From positions 2,259 through 53,781 of the forward strand of contig PLMQ01000030.1 in assembly GCA_003142535.1 (NCBI GenBank): DNA of 51,523 bases, read 5' to 3'. Source of the stretch: Syntrophaceae bacterium. GTDB lineage: Bacteria; Desulfobacterota; Syntrophia; Syntrophales; Smithellaceae. Positions 15,031 to 23,117 of the stretch are shown piece by piece. Under the pieces are notes generated by a model. It saw only the letters and a program-made list of their open reading frames with translations. It ran no database searches and was not told the origin of the DNA. The stretch's first letter is position 1, and each line of letters opens with the position of its first letter. The translations under genes and the position numbers were made by a program.

Positions 15031-16593
15031 ATGGATAAATACAGAGTAAGATTTGCACCATCTCCCACCGGGGAACTGCACGTGGGTAACGCCCGCACAG
15101 CGCTCTTTAATTGGATGTTTGCCCGCCATCACGGCGGCACATTTGTTTTGCGCATTGAAGATACGGACGAATCGCGCAGTGCTCTTTCTTATCAGGTAAA
15201 TCTGCTCAATGACCTTTCCTGGCTGGGATTGGATTGGGACGAAGGCCCGGAAATAGATAGTTCTTATAGCCAGTTGAATTCAACAGGATATCGAGGCGGC
15301 GAGGAAGAGGCGACGCAGTCGTATGACACAATACGTCGAGGAGCCGATGACGCTGCCAACAAAGATAGCCGAATGAAGGCAACTGGGTATTATGGTCCGT
15401 ACAAACAGAGTGAACGCTTAAATATATATAATGAACATCTGCAGAAATTGGTGGCCGCTAATCTTGTTTATCCCTGCTATTGCACCGAAGCAGAACTTGA
15501 TGAAGAACGCCAGGCGCTGATTCTGAGCAAGCGCATGCCGCGCTACATGGGCAAATGCCGCAATTTCACGGAAGCACAGAGGAAAGGAAAAGAAGCTGCG
15601 GGACTCAAACCATCGTTCCGTTTTAAAGTACCGGATGAGACAATCGAGTTTACCGATTTAATCCGCGGCGCGATGAGGTTTGAAGGCGCGGCTATCGGCG
15701 ATTTCATTATCGTTCGATCCAACGGGATGCCCGCTTACAATTTCGCCGTTGTTATTGACGATCACCTTATGGGCATCACACATGTCATCCGAGGAGAAGA
15801 TCATTTATCCAATACCGCTTTACAAATTATGCTCTATAAAGCATTCGGCTTTGCGCCACCTACCTTTGCGCATCATTCTTTAATCTTGGGTAAAGACCGC
15901 GCCAAACTCAGCAAACGTCATGGTTCCGTCTCTGTCGGTGAATTCCGCAAACAGGGAATTTTGCCCGAAGCGCTGCTGAATTATCTGGGGCTTTTGGGAA
16001 GCTCTTTTACTGATGGTCGTGAGGTTTTGACTCGCGAGGAAATGATTACCGGTTTTGCGTTGGAGCGCGCCTCCAAAAGCGGTGCGATATTCGATGAAGA
16101 AAAACTCCACTGGCTCAATGCCATCTATATCCGTAATCGTCCTACGGAAGATTTGGTAAAACAGTTGAACCCGTTTTTGGAACAGGCTGGCTATAAAATT
16201 GGTGAGATTGATTACGCATGGTTTAATCAGGTTATTGATCTTGTTAAAAATGATTTGACGACACTGGCCGAAATCGGCAGCCACATTGATATATTCTTTG
16301 ATGGTCGATATGCAATTACTGTCGGAGCAAAACAGATACTGGAAAAAGAAAGCGCGGTTCAGGTTGTCAAAGTCTTTGCTGAGTATTTAAAAACTGCCGC
16401 AGGCAATCCGCAGGAAATCTATTTAGCTGCCATTAAATACATTAAAGAAAAAACAGGCGCCAAAGGCAAGGACTTATTCATGCCCATCCGCGCCGCGCTC
16501 ACAGGCTGTGTCCACGGCCCGGAACTGGATAAAGTTTTTGCAATACTAGGTAAAGATGCAGCTTTAAAAAGAGTGAAGTCTTTTACTGGTTAA
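15031..16593 (+). CDS. gltX: Glutamyl-tRNA synthetase with in-frame MITE insertion
   Basis: 520 residues. Class I synthetase that charges tRNA(Glu): HIGH-type motif PSPTGELHVGN (11-20), RIEDTD, VIRGEDHLSN and KMSKS-type AKLSKRHG. It is about 40 residues longer than usual. The extra piece, residues 79-120 (SQLNSTGYRGGEEEATQSYD, TIRRGADDAANKDSRMKATG and flanking Tyr), is encoded by a complete family-A repeat (about 15265-15392). Removing 42 codons leaves DEGPEIDSS joined to YGPYKQSERL, the canonical GluRS sequence. The insert falls in a loop of the catalytic domain between two conserved blocks and keeps the frame open, so the enzyme is probably functional. Confidence 0.95.
   Translation: MDKYRVRFAPSPTGELHVGNARTALFNWMFARHHGGTFVLRIEDTDESRSALSYQVNLLNDLSWLGLDWDEGPEIDSSYSQLNSTGYRGGEEEATQSYDTIRRGADDAANKDSRMKATGYYGPYKQSERLNIYNEHLQKLVAANLVYPCYCTEAELDEERQALILSKRMPRYMGKCRNFTEAQRKGKEAAGLKPSFRFKVPDETIEFTDLIRGAMRFEGAAIGDFIIVRSNGMPAYNFAVVIDDHLMGITHVIRGEDHLSNTALQIMLYKAFGFAPPTFAHHSLILGKDRAKLSKRHGSVSVGEFRKQGILPEALLNYLGLLGSSFTDGREVLTREEMITGFALERASKSGAIFDEEKLHWLNAIYIRNRPTEDLVKQLNPFLEQAGYKIGEIDYAWFNQVIDLVKNDLTTLAEIGSHIDIFFDGRYAITVGAKQILEKESAVQVVKVFAEYLKTAAGNPQEIYLAAIKYIKEKTGAKGKDLFMPIRAALTGCVHGPELDKVFAILGKDAALKRVKSFTG
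15265..15392 (-). repeat. Family-A MITE inside gltX, translated in frame
   Basis: Reverse orientation relative to the 24952 copy. The core GATATCGAGGCGGCGAGGAA, GAGGCGACG, CGTATGACACAATACG and GACGCTGCCAACAAAGATAG matches the copies at 29048 and 24952; the right end GGTATTA is intact and the left end TATAGCCAGTTGAATTC is a diverged terminal repeat. The central CGTAT...ATACG inverted repeat is kept. Net added length is 126 bases, 42 codons. Confidence 0.9.
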
Positions 16594-16740
16594 TTTGTTT
16601 GGCCTACAGGTCGGTTTTATAGAAATCTCTTGACTGCATCTACAAGTATTTAATTCCAACAAATTATAATAATTAATATTACGGATTGACAGCTGCTAAC
16701 GCAAAGATCAACTGCCGTCCGCGCCATGGGTTTAATTATC

Positions 16741-16769
16741 TTGACACACAGATGACGTATTCATATACT
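16741..16769 (+). promoter_or_regulatory. Sigma-70-type promoter of the acyl-CoA operon
   Basis: TTGACA at 16741-16746, a 17-base spacer and TATACT at 16764-16769, 58 bases before the hydroxyacyl-CoA dehydrogenase start. A TATAATACCAATCC just after it resembles the outer end of family A and may be a remnant. Confidence 0.7.
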
Positions 16770-16826
16770 TTTTATAATACCAATCCAGATTCTCATCAAA
16801 TAAATATCGAAAGGAGATGTCCATCC

Positions 16827-17999
16827 ATGGAAGCACAAGACATCAAAACAATTGCCATCGTCGGAGCAGGTGATATGGGCCACGGCATTGCCGAAGTATG
16901 CGCAATGGCCGGGTTAAAGGTAAATCTTTACGATATCAAACAGGAATTTGTGGATAAGGGCAGAAATAAAATAAAAGAAAGTCTGGAAAAACAGGTGGCC
17001 AAGCAAAAAATGACGGCGGAGAATTGCAGTAAAATAATTAACAGCATCCAGGGATTCACCGTCCTGAAAGATGCGCTAAAAAATGTTGATTACATGATTG
17101 AAGCCGCTCCGGAAATTCTTGATCTTAAAATCAAGATATTCAAGGAAGCTGATGAGAATGCACCGCAGCACGCTATCCTTGCCACCAACACTTCCAACAT
17201 GAGCATTACCATGATGGCAGAGGCGACACTCAGACCGGATAAGGTTATCGGGGTTCATTTCTTCAATCCGCCGGTCATGATGTTTCTGGTGGAAGTTATC
17301 CGCGGTGAGAAGACATCTGCCGAAACTATGAATGTAAGTTATGATCTGATTAAGAGCATGAAAAATTTCCGGGGGGCGATGGTTCCGGTGCGGGTAGAGA
17401 AAGATGTGCCGGGATTTATCTTCAACAGGATTAATGCGCCGGTTGGATTATATCTGGATATGTTGTTGGAGAAAGGCCTGGCCAATCCGGAAGCCGTAGA
17501 TGCCAAAATCAGGTCATTAGGAGCGCCGATGGGCCCTTACGAAACCATGGATTTTGCCGGACTGGACGTTTACTGCCACGGTACGGAATATTTCGCCAAA
17601 ACCCTGTCGCCGGAATTCCAGCCGAGTGGCTGGCTTAAGAAAATGATTGCGGAAGGAAATCTGGGCAAAAAGACCGGTAAAGGCATTTACACCTGGCCCG
17701 GAGGCGCAAGACCGGCGATAGACATGAGTAAGGCTGATCCCAACTTTGATTTCATGGATATTGTATGTCTTCAGGTAAATGAGGGCACTAGACTTCTGGA
17801 TGATGCCGTGACCAATAGTGCCGCCGAAATCGATAAAGCCATGGTTAACGGTAGCGGTTCACCCTTCGGTCCCTTCGCCCTGGCCAAGGGAATGGGCTGG
17901 CCAAAAGTGGCCGAACGCTGTGAGGCTATCGCGAAGAGGTTGGGTGTTCAGTGGTTTATACCTACCGATACATTGAAAAAAGGCAATATTCAGATTTAA
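16827..17999 (+). CDS. 3-hydroxyacyl-CoA dehydrogenase
   Basis: 390 residues from ATG 16827, which follows AAGGAGATG; upstream in-frame codons lie in the promoter. NAD(P)-dependent oxidation of (S)-3-hydroxyacyl-CoA, or the reverse reduction. N-terminal Rossmann motif IAIVGAGDMGHGIAE; EAAPEILDLK and ATNTSNMSIT precede the catalytic HFFNPP segment. Two C-terminal 3HCDH domains are present rather than one (PGFIFNRI... and FMDIVCLQVNEGTRLLDDAV ending GPFALAKGMGW), as in the longer single-function enzymes of anaerobic aromatic and fatty acid degraders. Followed at 41 bases by an enoyl-CoA hydratase, so the two form an operon for beta-oxidation or its reverse. Confidence 0.92.
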   Translation: MEAQDIKTIAIVGAGDMGHGIAEVCAMAGLKVNLYDIKQEFVDKGRNKIKESLEKQVAKQKMTAENCSKIINSIQGFTVLKDALKNVDYMIEAAPEILDLKIKIFKEADENAPQHAILATNTSNMSITMMAEATLRPDKVIGVHFFNPPVMMFLVEVIRGEKTSAETMNVSYDLIKSMKNFRGAMVPVRVEKDVPGFIFNRINAPVGLYLDMLLEKGLANPEAVDAKIRSLGAPMGPYETMDFAGLDVYCHGTEYFAKTLSPEFQPSGWLKKMIAEGNLGKKTGKGIYTWPGGARPAIDMSKADPNFDFMDIVCLQVNEGTRLLDDAVTNSAAEIDKAMVNGSGSPFGPFALAKGMGWPKVAERCEAIAKRLGVQWFIPTDTLKKGNIQI

Positions 18000-18040
18000 G
18001 TAATGTTCTTAAGCAAAGGAATAAAATTAAGGAGGTTAGT

Positions 18041-18808
18041 ATGAGTTATAATAATATCATTGTGGCGACAAAAGATTTTATAAGTACCATTACACTCAAC
18101 CGCCCCCCGACGAATTCTATTAATCTGGGCATTCGGGAAGAACTAAACCTTGCTGTTACGGAACTGGAACAGAGCAAGGATACCCGGGTTGTAATAATCA
18201 CCGGCGCCGGAGAAAAGGGTTTTTGTGCCGGCATGGATGTAGCGGACATTGCGAACATTGCCAAAGGACCAAGCGGCAATGATGTATTGAACAAGATAGA
18301 GCGTTCCACCAAACCGTTCATTGCCGCGATCAACGGATATGCGCTGGGCGGCGGATGTGAAATGTCGCTGGCCTGCCATTTCCGTTTTATGACGGACAAT
18401 CCCAAGGCGTTAATCGGCTGTCCGGAAGTTAATCTCGGCATCAGCCCCGGGTGGGGTGGAATCCAGCGTTTGCCAAGGCTTTTGGGAAAATCCAAAGCGG
18501 TGGATATGATTCTCTTCAGTAAAAGGCTTCCGCCTCCGGAAGCGCTGGCCATTGGTCTGGTGGACAAGGTTTTCCCCGCGGCCGACTTAATGAAAGAGAC
18601 AATGGTATTTGCCCAGGCGCTGGCCAATCGACCGCCCCTTGCCGTTGCTGCCGTACTTGAAGGCATGAGCGTTGGGCTGGAGAAGGGTCTGGCAGAAGGC
18701 TTGCGCGTTGATCAGGAATGGTCAAGCAAGCTAAGCAAAAGTAAGGATGCTATAGAAGGATTCACCGCATTTTTTGAAAAGCGCGAACCGTTATTCAAGG
18801 GAGAATAA
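18041..18808 (+). CDS. Enoyl-CoA hydratase/isomerase family protein
   Basis: 255 residues from ATG 18041 after an AAGGAGG ribosome binding site. Crotonase fold: the oxyanion-hole residues lie in GFCAGMDVADI and INGYALGGGCEMSLAC. Both glutamates used by hydratases are present (Glu107 in GGGCE and Glu129 in GCPEVNLG), followed by SPGWGGIQRLPRLLG. It would hydrate 2-enoyl-CoA to 3-hydroxyacyl-CoA, the substrate of the upstream dehydrogenase. Its TAA stop is also the first three bases of a degenerate family-A repeat. Confidence 0.92.
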   Translation: MSYNNIIVATKDFISTITLNRPPTNSINLGIREELNLAVTELEQSKDTRVVIITGAGEKGFCAGMDVADIANIAKGPSGNDVLNKIERSTKPFIAAINGYALGGGCEMSLACHFRFMTDNPKALIGCPEVNLGISPGWGGIQRLPRLLGKSKAVDMILFSKRLPPPEALAIGLVDKVFPAADLMKETMVFAQALANRPPLAVAAVLEGMSVGLEKGLAEGLRVDQEWSSKLSKSKDAIEGFTAFFEKREPLFKGE

Positions 18809-18872
18809 AAGATCGCAACTTTCTTTGACTAAGTTTATTGAACATGTAGTCGGCTTCTTCTTCGTATGGCTA
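18806..18872 (+). repeat. Degenerate left half of a family-A (A2) MITE
   Basis: CTTTCTTTGACTAAGTTTAT then TGAACATGTAGTCGGCTTCT and TCTTCGTATGG aligns without gaps over about 50 bases to CTTTCTGTGGCTAACTTTGT... GTCGTCGGCTTCCTCAACGT of the A2 copies, with roughly a dozen mismatches. The right half is absent. It encodes the C-terminal tail of the DUF2784 gene on the other strand. Confidence 0.65.
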
Positions 18873-19206
18873 GGGCATAAAAGATGATGTTTATGGTAAT
18901 GACTAGCCCGCCGAGGATTTGTTGCATCGTCGCTGTCATGTTTTCGGGGTAGATAATCGGGAGCAGATACTGCGCGATAAAGTCGCCGCTATAGGAACCG
19001 CCGTCGGCAAGTTGGCGGAGGTAATTTTCGAGCGGGGTTAAGGGACAAATCCAGCCGAAGATTTCCACGGCCGCTCCCCATGCTATCGCCGGAAGATGCA
19101 CAAAAGCCATTCGCGGCCAACAGATGACAAACAAACCGCCGCAGACAACAAATACGATGAACAGAAAATGCACTGCAATAACTGTATTGGCAAGTAGGTT
19201 GTACAC
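18835..19206 (-). CDS. DUF2784 family membrane protein
   Basis: 123 residues. A GTG start at 19206 is supported by AGGGG five bases upstream. Three to four hydrophobic helices with the family pattern: LLANTVIAVHFLFIVFVVCG, RMAFVHLPAIAWGAAVEIFG, then CPLTPLENYLR and FIAQYLLPIIYPE. Function unknown; an inner-membrane protein. It lies 16 bases downstream of the carboxyltransferase gene on the same strand. The last dozen residues (AIRRRSRLHVQ) are encoded by the MITE remnant at 18806-18872, so the native C-terminus was replaced or extended. Confidence 0.85.
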   Translation of the reverse strand: MYNLLANTVIAVHFLFIVFVVCGGLFVICWPRMAFVHLPAIAWGAAVEIFGWICPLTPLENYLRQLADGGSYSGDFIAQYLLPIIYPENMTATMQQILGGLVITINIIFYALAIRRRSRLHVQ

Positions 19207-19222
19207 ATCTGCCCCTAAAAGA

Positions 19223-20794
19223 CTAAAGAGGAATATTATTATGTTTCTTGGGTAAACGTATCTCTTTCTTATCTTTCAGCGCATCCAGCAGGGTCACAAT
19301 TCTTTTTCGGGTATCGCGTGGGGCGATGATTTCTTCAATAATGCCCAGTGACGCGGCAAAATATGGATTATTGAATTTATCTTCATACGCGGCAATAAGT
19401 TCCGCTCTTTTTGCTTCGGGATCAGCCGCCGCGGCGATTTCGCTGCGATAAATAATGTTGCAGGCTCCTTCCGCACCCATGACGGCGATCTCCGCAGTCG
19501 GCCACGCCATCACATAGTCTGCGCCTAATTGTTTGCTGCACATTCCTATATAGGCTCCGCCGTAGTCTTTGCGGGTGACAACGGTGATCTTCGGTACTGT
19601 TGCTTCTGCGTAAGCATGCAGCAGTTTGGCTCCGTGGCGGATGATGCCGTTCCACTCCTGATTGGTGCCGGGCATATAGCCGGGCACATCGGCAAATGTC
19701 AAAAGCGGAATGTTAAAGGCATCGCAAAAACGGATAAAACGGGATGCTTTGTCGGATGCGTTTACATCCAGAGCTCCAGCCGTAAAGCGTGAGTTATTGG
19801 CAATAACGCCAACCGGTTTTCCCATGATGTGGATTAACGCGACAATCATATTCTGCGCCCATAATTCATGCAGCTCAAATACTTCGCCATTATCCGCAAC
19901 CGCCTTGATTATTTTTTTCATATCATAAGTGCGCGCCGCCTTATCCGGAATAACATCATCCAGTTCCGGGCAGCTTCTCTCGGCGCTGTCAGTGCAATCA
20001 ACTAAAGGCAGGAGTGAGTGGCAGCTATCCGGCAGGTAGGAAAGCAGGTTTTTTATTTTTTCGATGCAATCGGTATCGTTCTCCGTAACAAAGTGGCAGA
20101 CGCCGCTTTTTGTAGCATGGGCTACCGCCCCGCCCAGTTCATCATGCGTTACTTCTTCACCGATGATGGCCTTGATAACATCCGGTCCGGTGATATACAT
20201 ATAGCTGCTGCCTTTAACCATAAAAACCCAGTCGGCAAGAGCCGGTGAATAAACGGCGCCGCCGGCAGTCGGCCCCATGATGGCTGTTATCTGCGGAATG
20301 TAACCGGAACCGATTGTGTTGCGATAGAAAATTCCGCCATAACCATCAAGCGCCGGGACGCCTTCCTGAATGCGCGCGCCTCCGGAATCATTCAGCGCGA
20401 TAAAAGGCTTTTGCGCGGCAATGGCCATGTCCATCACTTTCCATATTTTTTTGGCGTGCATTTCCCCCAAACTACCGCCGGAACTGGTGAAATCCTGCGC
20501 GGCCGCAAAAACTGTGCGCCCGTTGACTTTGCCGAATCCGGTAATAACTCCGTCGGAGGGGATTTCTTTTTTGTCCAGGTCGAAGAGGCTGGAGCGGTGT
20601 TGAACAAAAAGCTGCACTTCCTGAAAAGTACCTTCATCAAATAAAATTGCCAAACGCTCGCGAGCGGTCAGTTTATTGGAGTCATGCTGTTTCTTAGTCT
20701 GTTTTTTGCCGCCCATCAGTTTTAAGGCTTCTTTTTTTTCACAGAAAGCGCTTATTTTTCCTTTAGTTGTATTTTTCTGTAAGTCAGCGCCCAT
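19223..20794 (-). CDS. Acyl-CoA carboxylase carboxyltransferase subunit (propionyl-/glutaconyl-CoA type)
   Basis: 523 residues from ATG 20794 preceded by TAAGGAG. Biotin-dependent carboxyltransferase with both crotonase-like halves: LTARERLAILFDEGTFQEV, DFTSSGGSLGEMHAKKI, LNDSGGARIQEGV, ITAIMGPTAGGAVYSPALAD and, in the second half, LTFADVPGYMPGTNQEWNGI, RKDYGGAYIGMCSKQLGADY and AVMGAEGACNIIY. It moves carboxyl between carboxybiotin and an acyl-CoA; homologues are PccB, MmdA and GcdA. No biotin carboxylase, biotin carrier or decarboxylase membrane subunit is adjacent, so direction and substrate are open. Transcribed convergently to the hydroxyacyl-CoA operon and divergently from pgk. Confidence 0.88.
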   Translation of the reverse strand: MGADLQKNTTKGKISAFCEKKEALKLMGGKKQTKKQHDSNKLTARERLAILFDEGTFQEVQLFVQHRSSLFDLDKKEIPSDGVITGFGKVNGRTVFAAAQDFTSSGGSLGEMHAKKIWKVMDMAIAAQKPFIALNDSGGARIQEGVPALDGYGGIFYRNTIGSGYIPQITAIMGPTAGGAVYSPALADWVFMVKGSSYMYITGPDVIKAIIGEEVTHDELGGAVAHATKSGVCHFVTENDTDCIEKIKNLLSYLPDSCHSLLPLVDCTDSAERSCPELDDVIPDKAARTYDMKKIIKAVADNGEVFELHELWAQNMIVALIHIMGKPVGVIANNSRFTAGALDVNASDKASRFIRFCDAFNIPLLTFADVPGYMPGTNQEWNGIIRHGAKLLHAYAEATVPKITVVTRKDYGGAYIGMCSKQLGADYVMAWPTAEIAVMGAEGACNIIYRSEIAAAADPEAKRAELIAAYEDKFNNPYFAASLGIIEEIIAPRDTRKRIVTLLDALKDKKEIRLPKKHNNIPL

Positions 20795-20831
20795 CGGTAT
20801 ATTCTCCTTATAAATTATATTTTGTTTTAAC

Positions 20832-20860
20832 TTGACCAATAATTACAGGTAAGCTATTAT
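20832..20860 (+). promoter_or_regulatory. Sigma-70-type promoter of pgk
   Basis: TTGACC at 20832-20837, a 17-base spacer and TATTAT at 20855-20860; the pgk start is about 110 bases downstream. Confidence 0.55.
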
Positions 20861-20881
20861 CCCGCGCAATCGGGCGATAAT
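20856..20881. promoter_or_regulatory. Imperfect palindrome overlapping the pgk -10 and start site
   Basis: ATTATCCCG and CGGGCGATAAT are near-perfect inverted repeats around CGCAAT, in the divergent gap between pgk and the carboxyltransferase gene. Position on the -10 and expected transcription start suits a repressor operator. The regulator is unknown. Confidence 0.4.
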
Positions 20882-20968
20882 ATTTTACAAATCATATGAT
20901 TTAAAAAGCAAAACAATGAAATTCAATCTAATATTAACCTGTTTATCAAAAACTGGCAAGGAGGATTG

Positions 20969-22153
20969 ATGAAATATATCGATCAAATTAAACTCAAAGG
21001 TAAAAGGGTAGTGTTCCGGTTTGACTTTAATGTTCCTATGGATGCCAGTCAGAACATTACTGACGATACGAGAATTCGTGCGGGTTTGCCTTCATTGAAC
21101 TATGCTTTGGATGAGGATGCGATGGTTATTATAATTTCTCATTTGGGGCGCCCCAAAGGGAAAAAGGTTGATGAATTGAGCTTGGTGCCGGTTGCAAAAC
21201 GGTTATCCCGTCTTTTGGGCAAGCAGGTACTGATGGCCAAAGATTGCATAGGGCCGGAAGTCGAAAAGATGGTGCAAGAGTTGAAGCCCGGCTGCGTATT
21301 GATGCTGGAAAATTTACGCTTCTACGAAGGAGAAGAAAAAAATGATGATGAATTTGCCGCAAAACTGGCAGCCTTTGCGGATGTATATATTGATGATGCC
21401 TTTGGCAATGCCCACCGGGCGCATGCTTCCAATGTGGGGATTACAAAATATGTGAAAGAATGCGGCGCCGGCTATCTGATGAAAAAAGAACTTAATTACT
21501 TTCAAAAGCAATTGGAAAAACCGGCCCGCCCGTTTGTCGCGATTATCGGTGGCTCCAAAGTATCGGATAAATTAACAACACTGATTAATCTGATTAAAAA
21601 AGTTGATAAATTGATTATCGGCGGCGGTATGGCCTTTACCTTCTTAAAGGCACAGGGCTTTGAAGTGGGGAAATCTCTGGCGGAAGACCATCTGCTTCCG
21701 CAAGCAAAAGACATTCTCGACCAGGCCCAGAAGCTGGGCGTAAAATTATATCTGCCCATTGACTGTGTTATCGCGCAAAATAAATCCGCGGAAGCAGTGA
21801 CAAAAATTGTTCCGATACAGGAAATATATCCGGAATGGATGGGCCTGGATATTGGCCCCGCCACAATTACGCTTTTCCGGGAAGTAATTGCCAATGCCAA
21901 AACAATTGTCTGGAACGGACCGATGGGTGTGTTTGAAATTGATGCTTTTAGCCGCGGCACTTACGCGATGGTTCACGCTATGGCCAGCTCTCACGCCCTG
22001 ACCATTGTGGGCGGAGGCGATACTGATGTAGCTGTTCAGAAAACAGGAGAGAGCGATAATATAACTTACATATCAACGGGCGGTGGCGCTTCACTGGTAT
22101 TGCTGGAAGGCAAAGTGCTTCCGGCGGTTGCGGCGCTGGAAAAATGCGCGTAA
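20969..22153 (+). CDS. pgk: Phosphoglycerate kinase
   Basis: 394 residues, normal length. ATG 20969 follows AAGGAGG. Transfers phosphate between 1,3-bisphosphoglycerate and ADP in glycolysis/gluconeogenesis. Motifs: [81 protein letters not shown] and the C-terminal GGGDTDVAV and STGGGASL. Monocistronic, with its own promoter and terminator. Its TAA stop is also the first three bases of a family-A repeat lying between stop and terminator. Confidence 0.97.
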   Translation: MKYIDQIKLKGKRVVFRFDFNVPMDASQNITDDTRIRAGLPSLNYALDEDAMVIIISHLGRPKGKKVDELSLVPVAKRLSRLLGKQVLMAKDCIGPEVEKMVQELKPGCVLMLENLRFYEGEEKNDDEFAAKLAAFADVYIDDAFGNAHRAHASNVGITKYVKECGAGYLMKKELNYFQKQLEKPARPFVAIIGGSKVSDKLTTLINLIKKVDKLIIGGGMAFTFLKAQGFEVGKSLAEDHLLPQAKDILDQAQKLGVKLYLPIDCVIAQNKSAEAVTKIVPIQEIYPEWMGLDIGPATITLFREVIANAKTIVWNGPMGVFEIDAFSRGTYAMVHAMASSHALTIVGGGDTDVAVQKTGESDNITYISTGGGASLVLLEGKVLPAVAALEKCA

Positions 22154-22295
22154 TACCATTTCGCTTTCTGTGGCTAACTTTGTTGGCATCGTCGTCGGCT
22201 TCCTCAACGTATAACCTGAAGGTCACGGGTTAGTAATACGCTTGTGGAGCCTCCTCCTTACCGCCGCGTTATCCTTTGAAATCGAAATGGTATTA
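22151..22295 (+). repeat. Family-A MITE, subtype A2, complete
   Basis: 145 bp. TAATACCATTTCGCTTTCTG at the left and GAAATCGAAATGGTATTA at the right form terminal inverted repeats (TAATACCATTTCG). The interior carries GTCGTCGGCTTCCTCAACGT and AACCTGAAGGTCACGGGTTA. The first three bases are the pgk stop codon. Confidence 0.9.
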
Positions 22296-22302
22296 AAATA
22301 GT

Positions 22303-22332
22303 AAAGGGGAAGCAAAAACTTCCCCTTTGTCT
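22303..22332 (+). terminator. Rho-independent terminator of pgk
   Basis: Stem AAAGGGGAAG / CTTCCCCTTT with a six-base loop, followed by GTCTTTAT. It lies about 150 bases after the pgk stop because the MITE sits between. Confidence 0.8.
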
Positions 22333-22373
22333 TTATCGCTCTTAATATAAATTTACCCACGGTTCAAAAGGTC

Positions 22374-23117
22374 ATGCGCAATTTTAAAATTATTCTGGAA
22401 TATGACGGTGCGGCCTATTGCGGCTGGCAGCGGCAGGATAATGGAATTTCCATCCAGGAAGTTTTGGAAAAAACAATCGGACTAATTACTGGCGAAGAAA
22501 TAACTGTCATTGGTTCCGGCAGGACAGATGCCGGAGTGCATGCCTTAAATCAGGTGGCGAATTTCCAAAGTGGCACCCGTTTGTCTGCCGAAATTTTATA
22601 CAGAGGGATTAACGGTTTATTGCCTCCCGATATTGCAGTCAAAGAGCTGGAAGAAGCCGCTCTGGAATTTCATGCCCAGCATGATGCCCGCGGCAAAATT
22701 TATATCTACAGGATTTATAACAGCCGTTTGCGCAGACCGGTGGGAAGAAACTATTTCTGGCAGATAAATTATCCGCTTGATTTGGCAAGAATGGAAAAAG
22801 CGTCTCAGTATTTAATCGGCAGGCATGATTTTTCCTGTTTTTGCGCCACCGGTAGTCGCGTTAAAGACAGGGTGCGGACGATAACAGACATTGCTTTTAA
22901 AAAAAATGAAACCGGCATGCTGGAAATTACTGTGGCCGCGGAAGGATTTTTAAGATACATGGTGCGCAACATTGTGGGCACGCTGGTGGAGGTTGGCGGA
23001 GGTAAATATCCACCGGAAGAAGTAGTGAAAATAATTGATTCAGGCGATCGCAATTGCGCAGGAGTAACAGCGCCGGCACATGGTCTTTTTTTAAAGGAGG
23101 TCAAATACTGCAGATGA
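22374..23117 (+). CDS. truA: tRNA pseudouridine(38-40) synthase
   Basis: 247 residues, normal length. Isomerises uridines 38-40 in the tRNA anticodon arm. The catalytic aspartate is Asp52 in GSGRTDAGVHALNQVA; NFKIILEYDGAAYCGWQRQ and FLRYMVRNIVGTLVEVG are the other family signatures. The stop TGA overlaps the ATG of the next gene (ATGA at 23114-23117), so translation is coupled to rfbD although the functions are unrelated. Ribosome binding site weak (AAAAGG). Confidence 0.95.
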   Translation: MRNFKIILEYDGAAYCGWQRQDNGISIQEVLEKTIGLITGEEITVIGSGRTDAGVHALNQVANFQSGTRLSAEILYRGINGLLPPDIAVKELEEAALEFHAQHDARGKIYIYRIYNSRLRRPVGRNYFWQINYPLDLARMEKASQYLIGRHDFSCFCATGSRVKDRVRTITDIAFKKNETGMLEITVAAEGFLRYMVRNIVGTLVEVGGGKYPPEEVVKIIDSGDRNCAGVTAPAHGLFLKEVKYCR

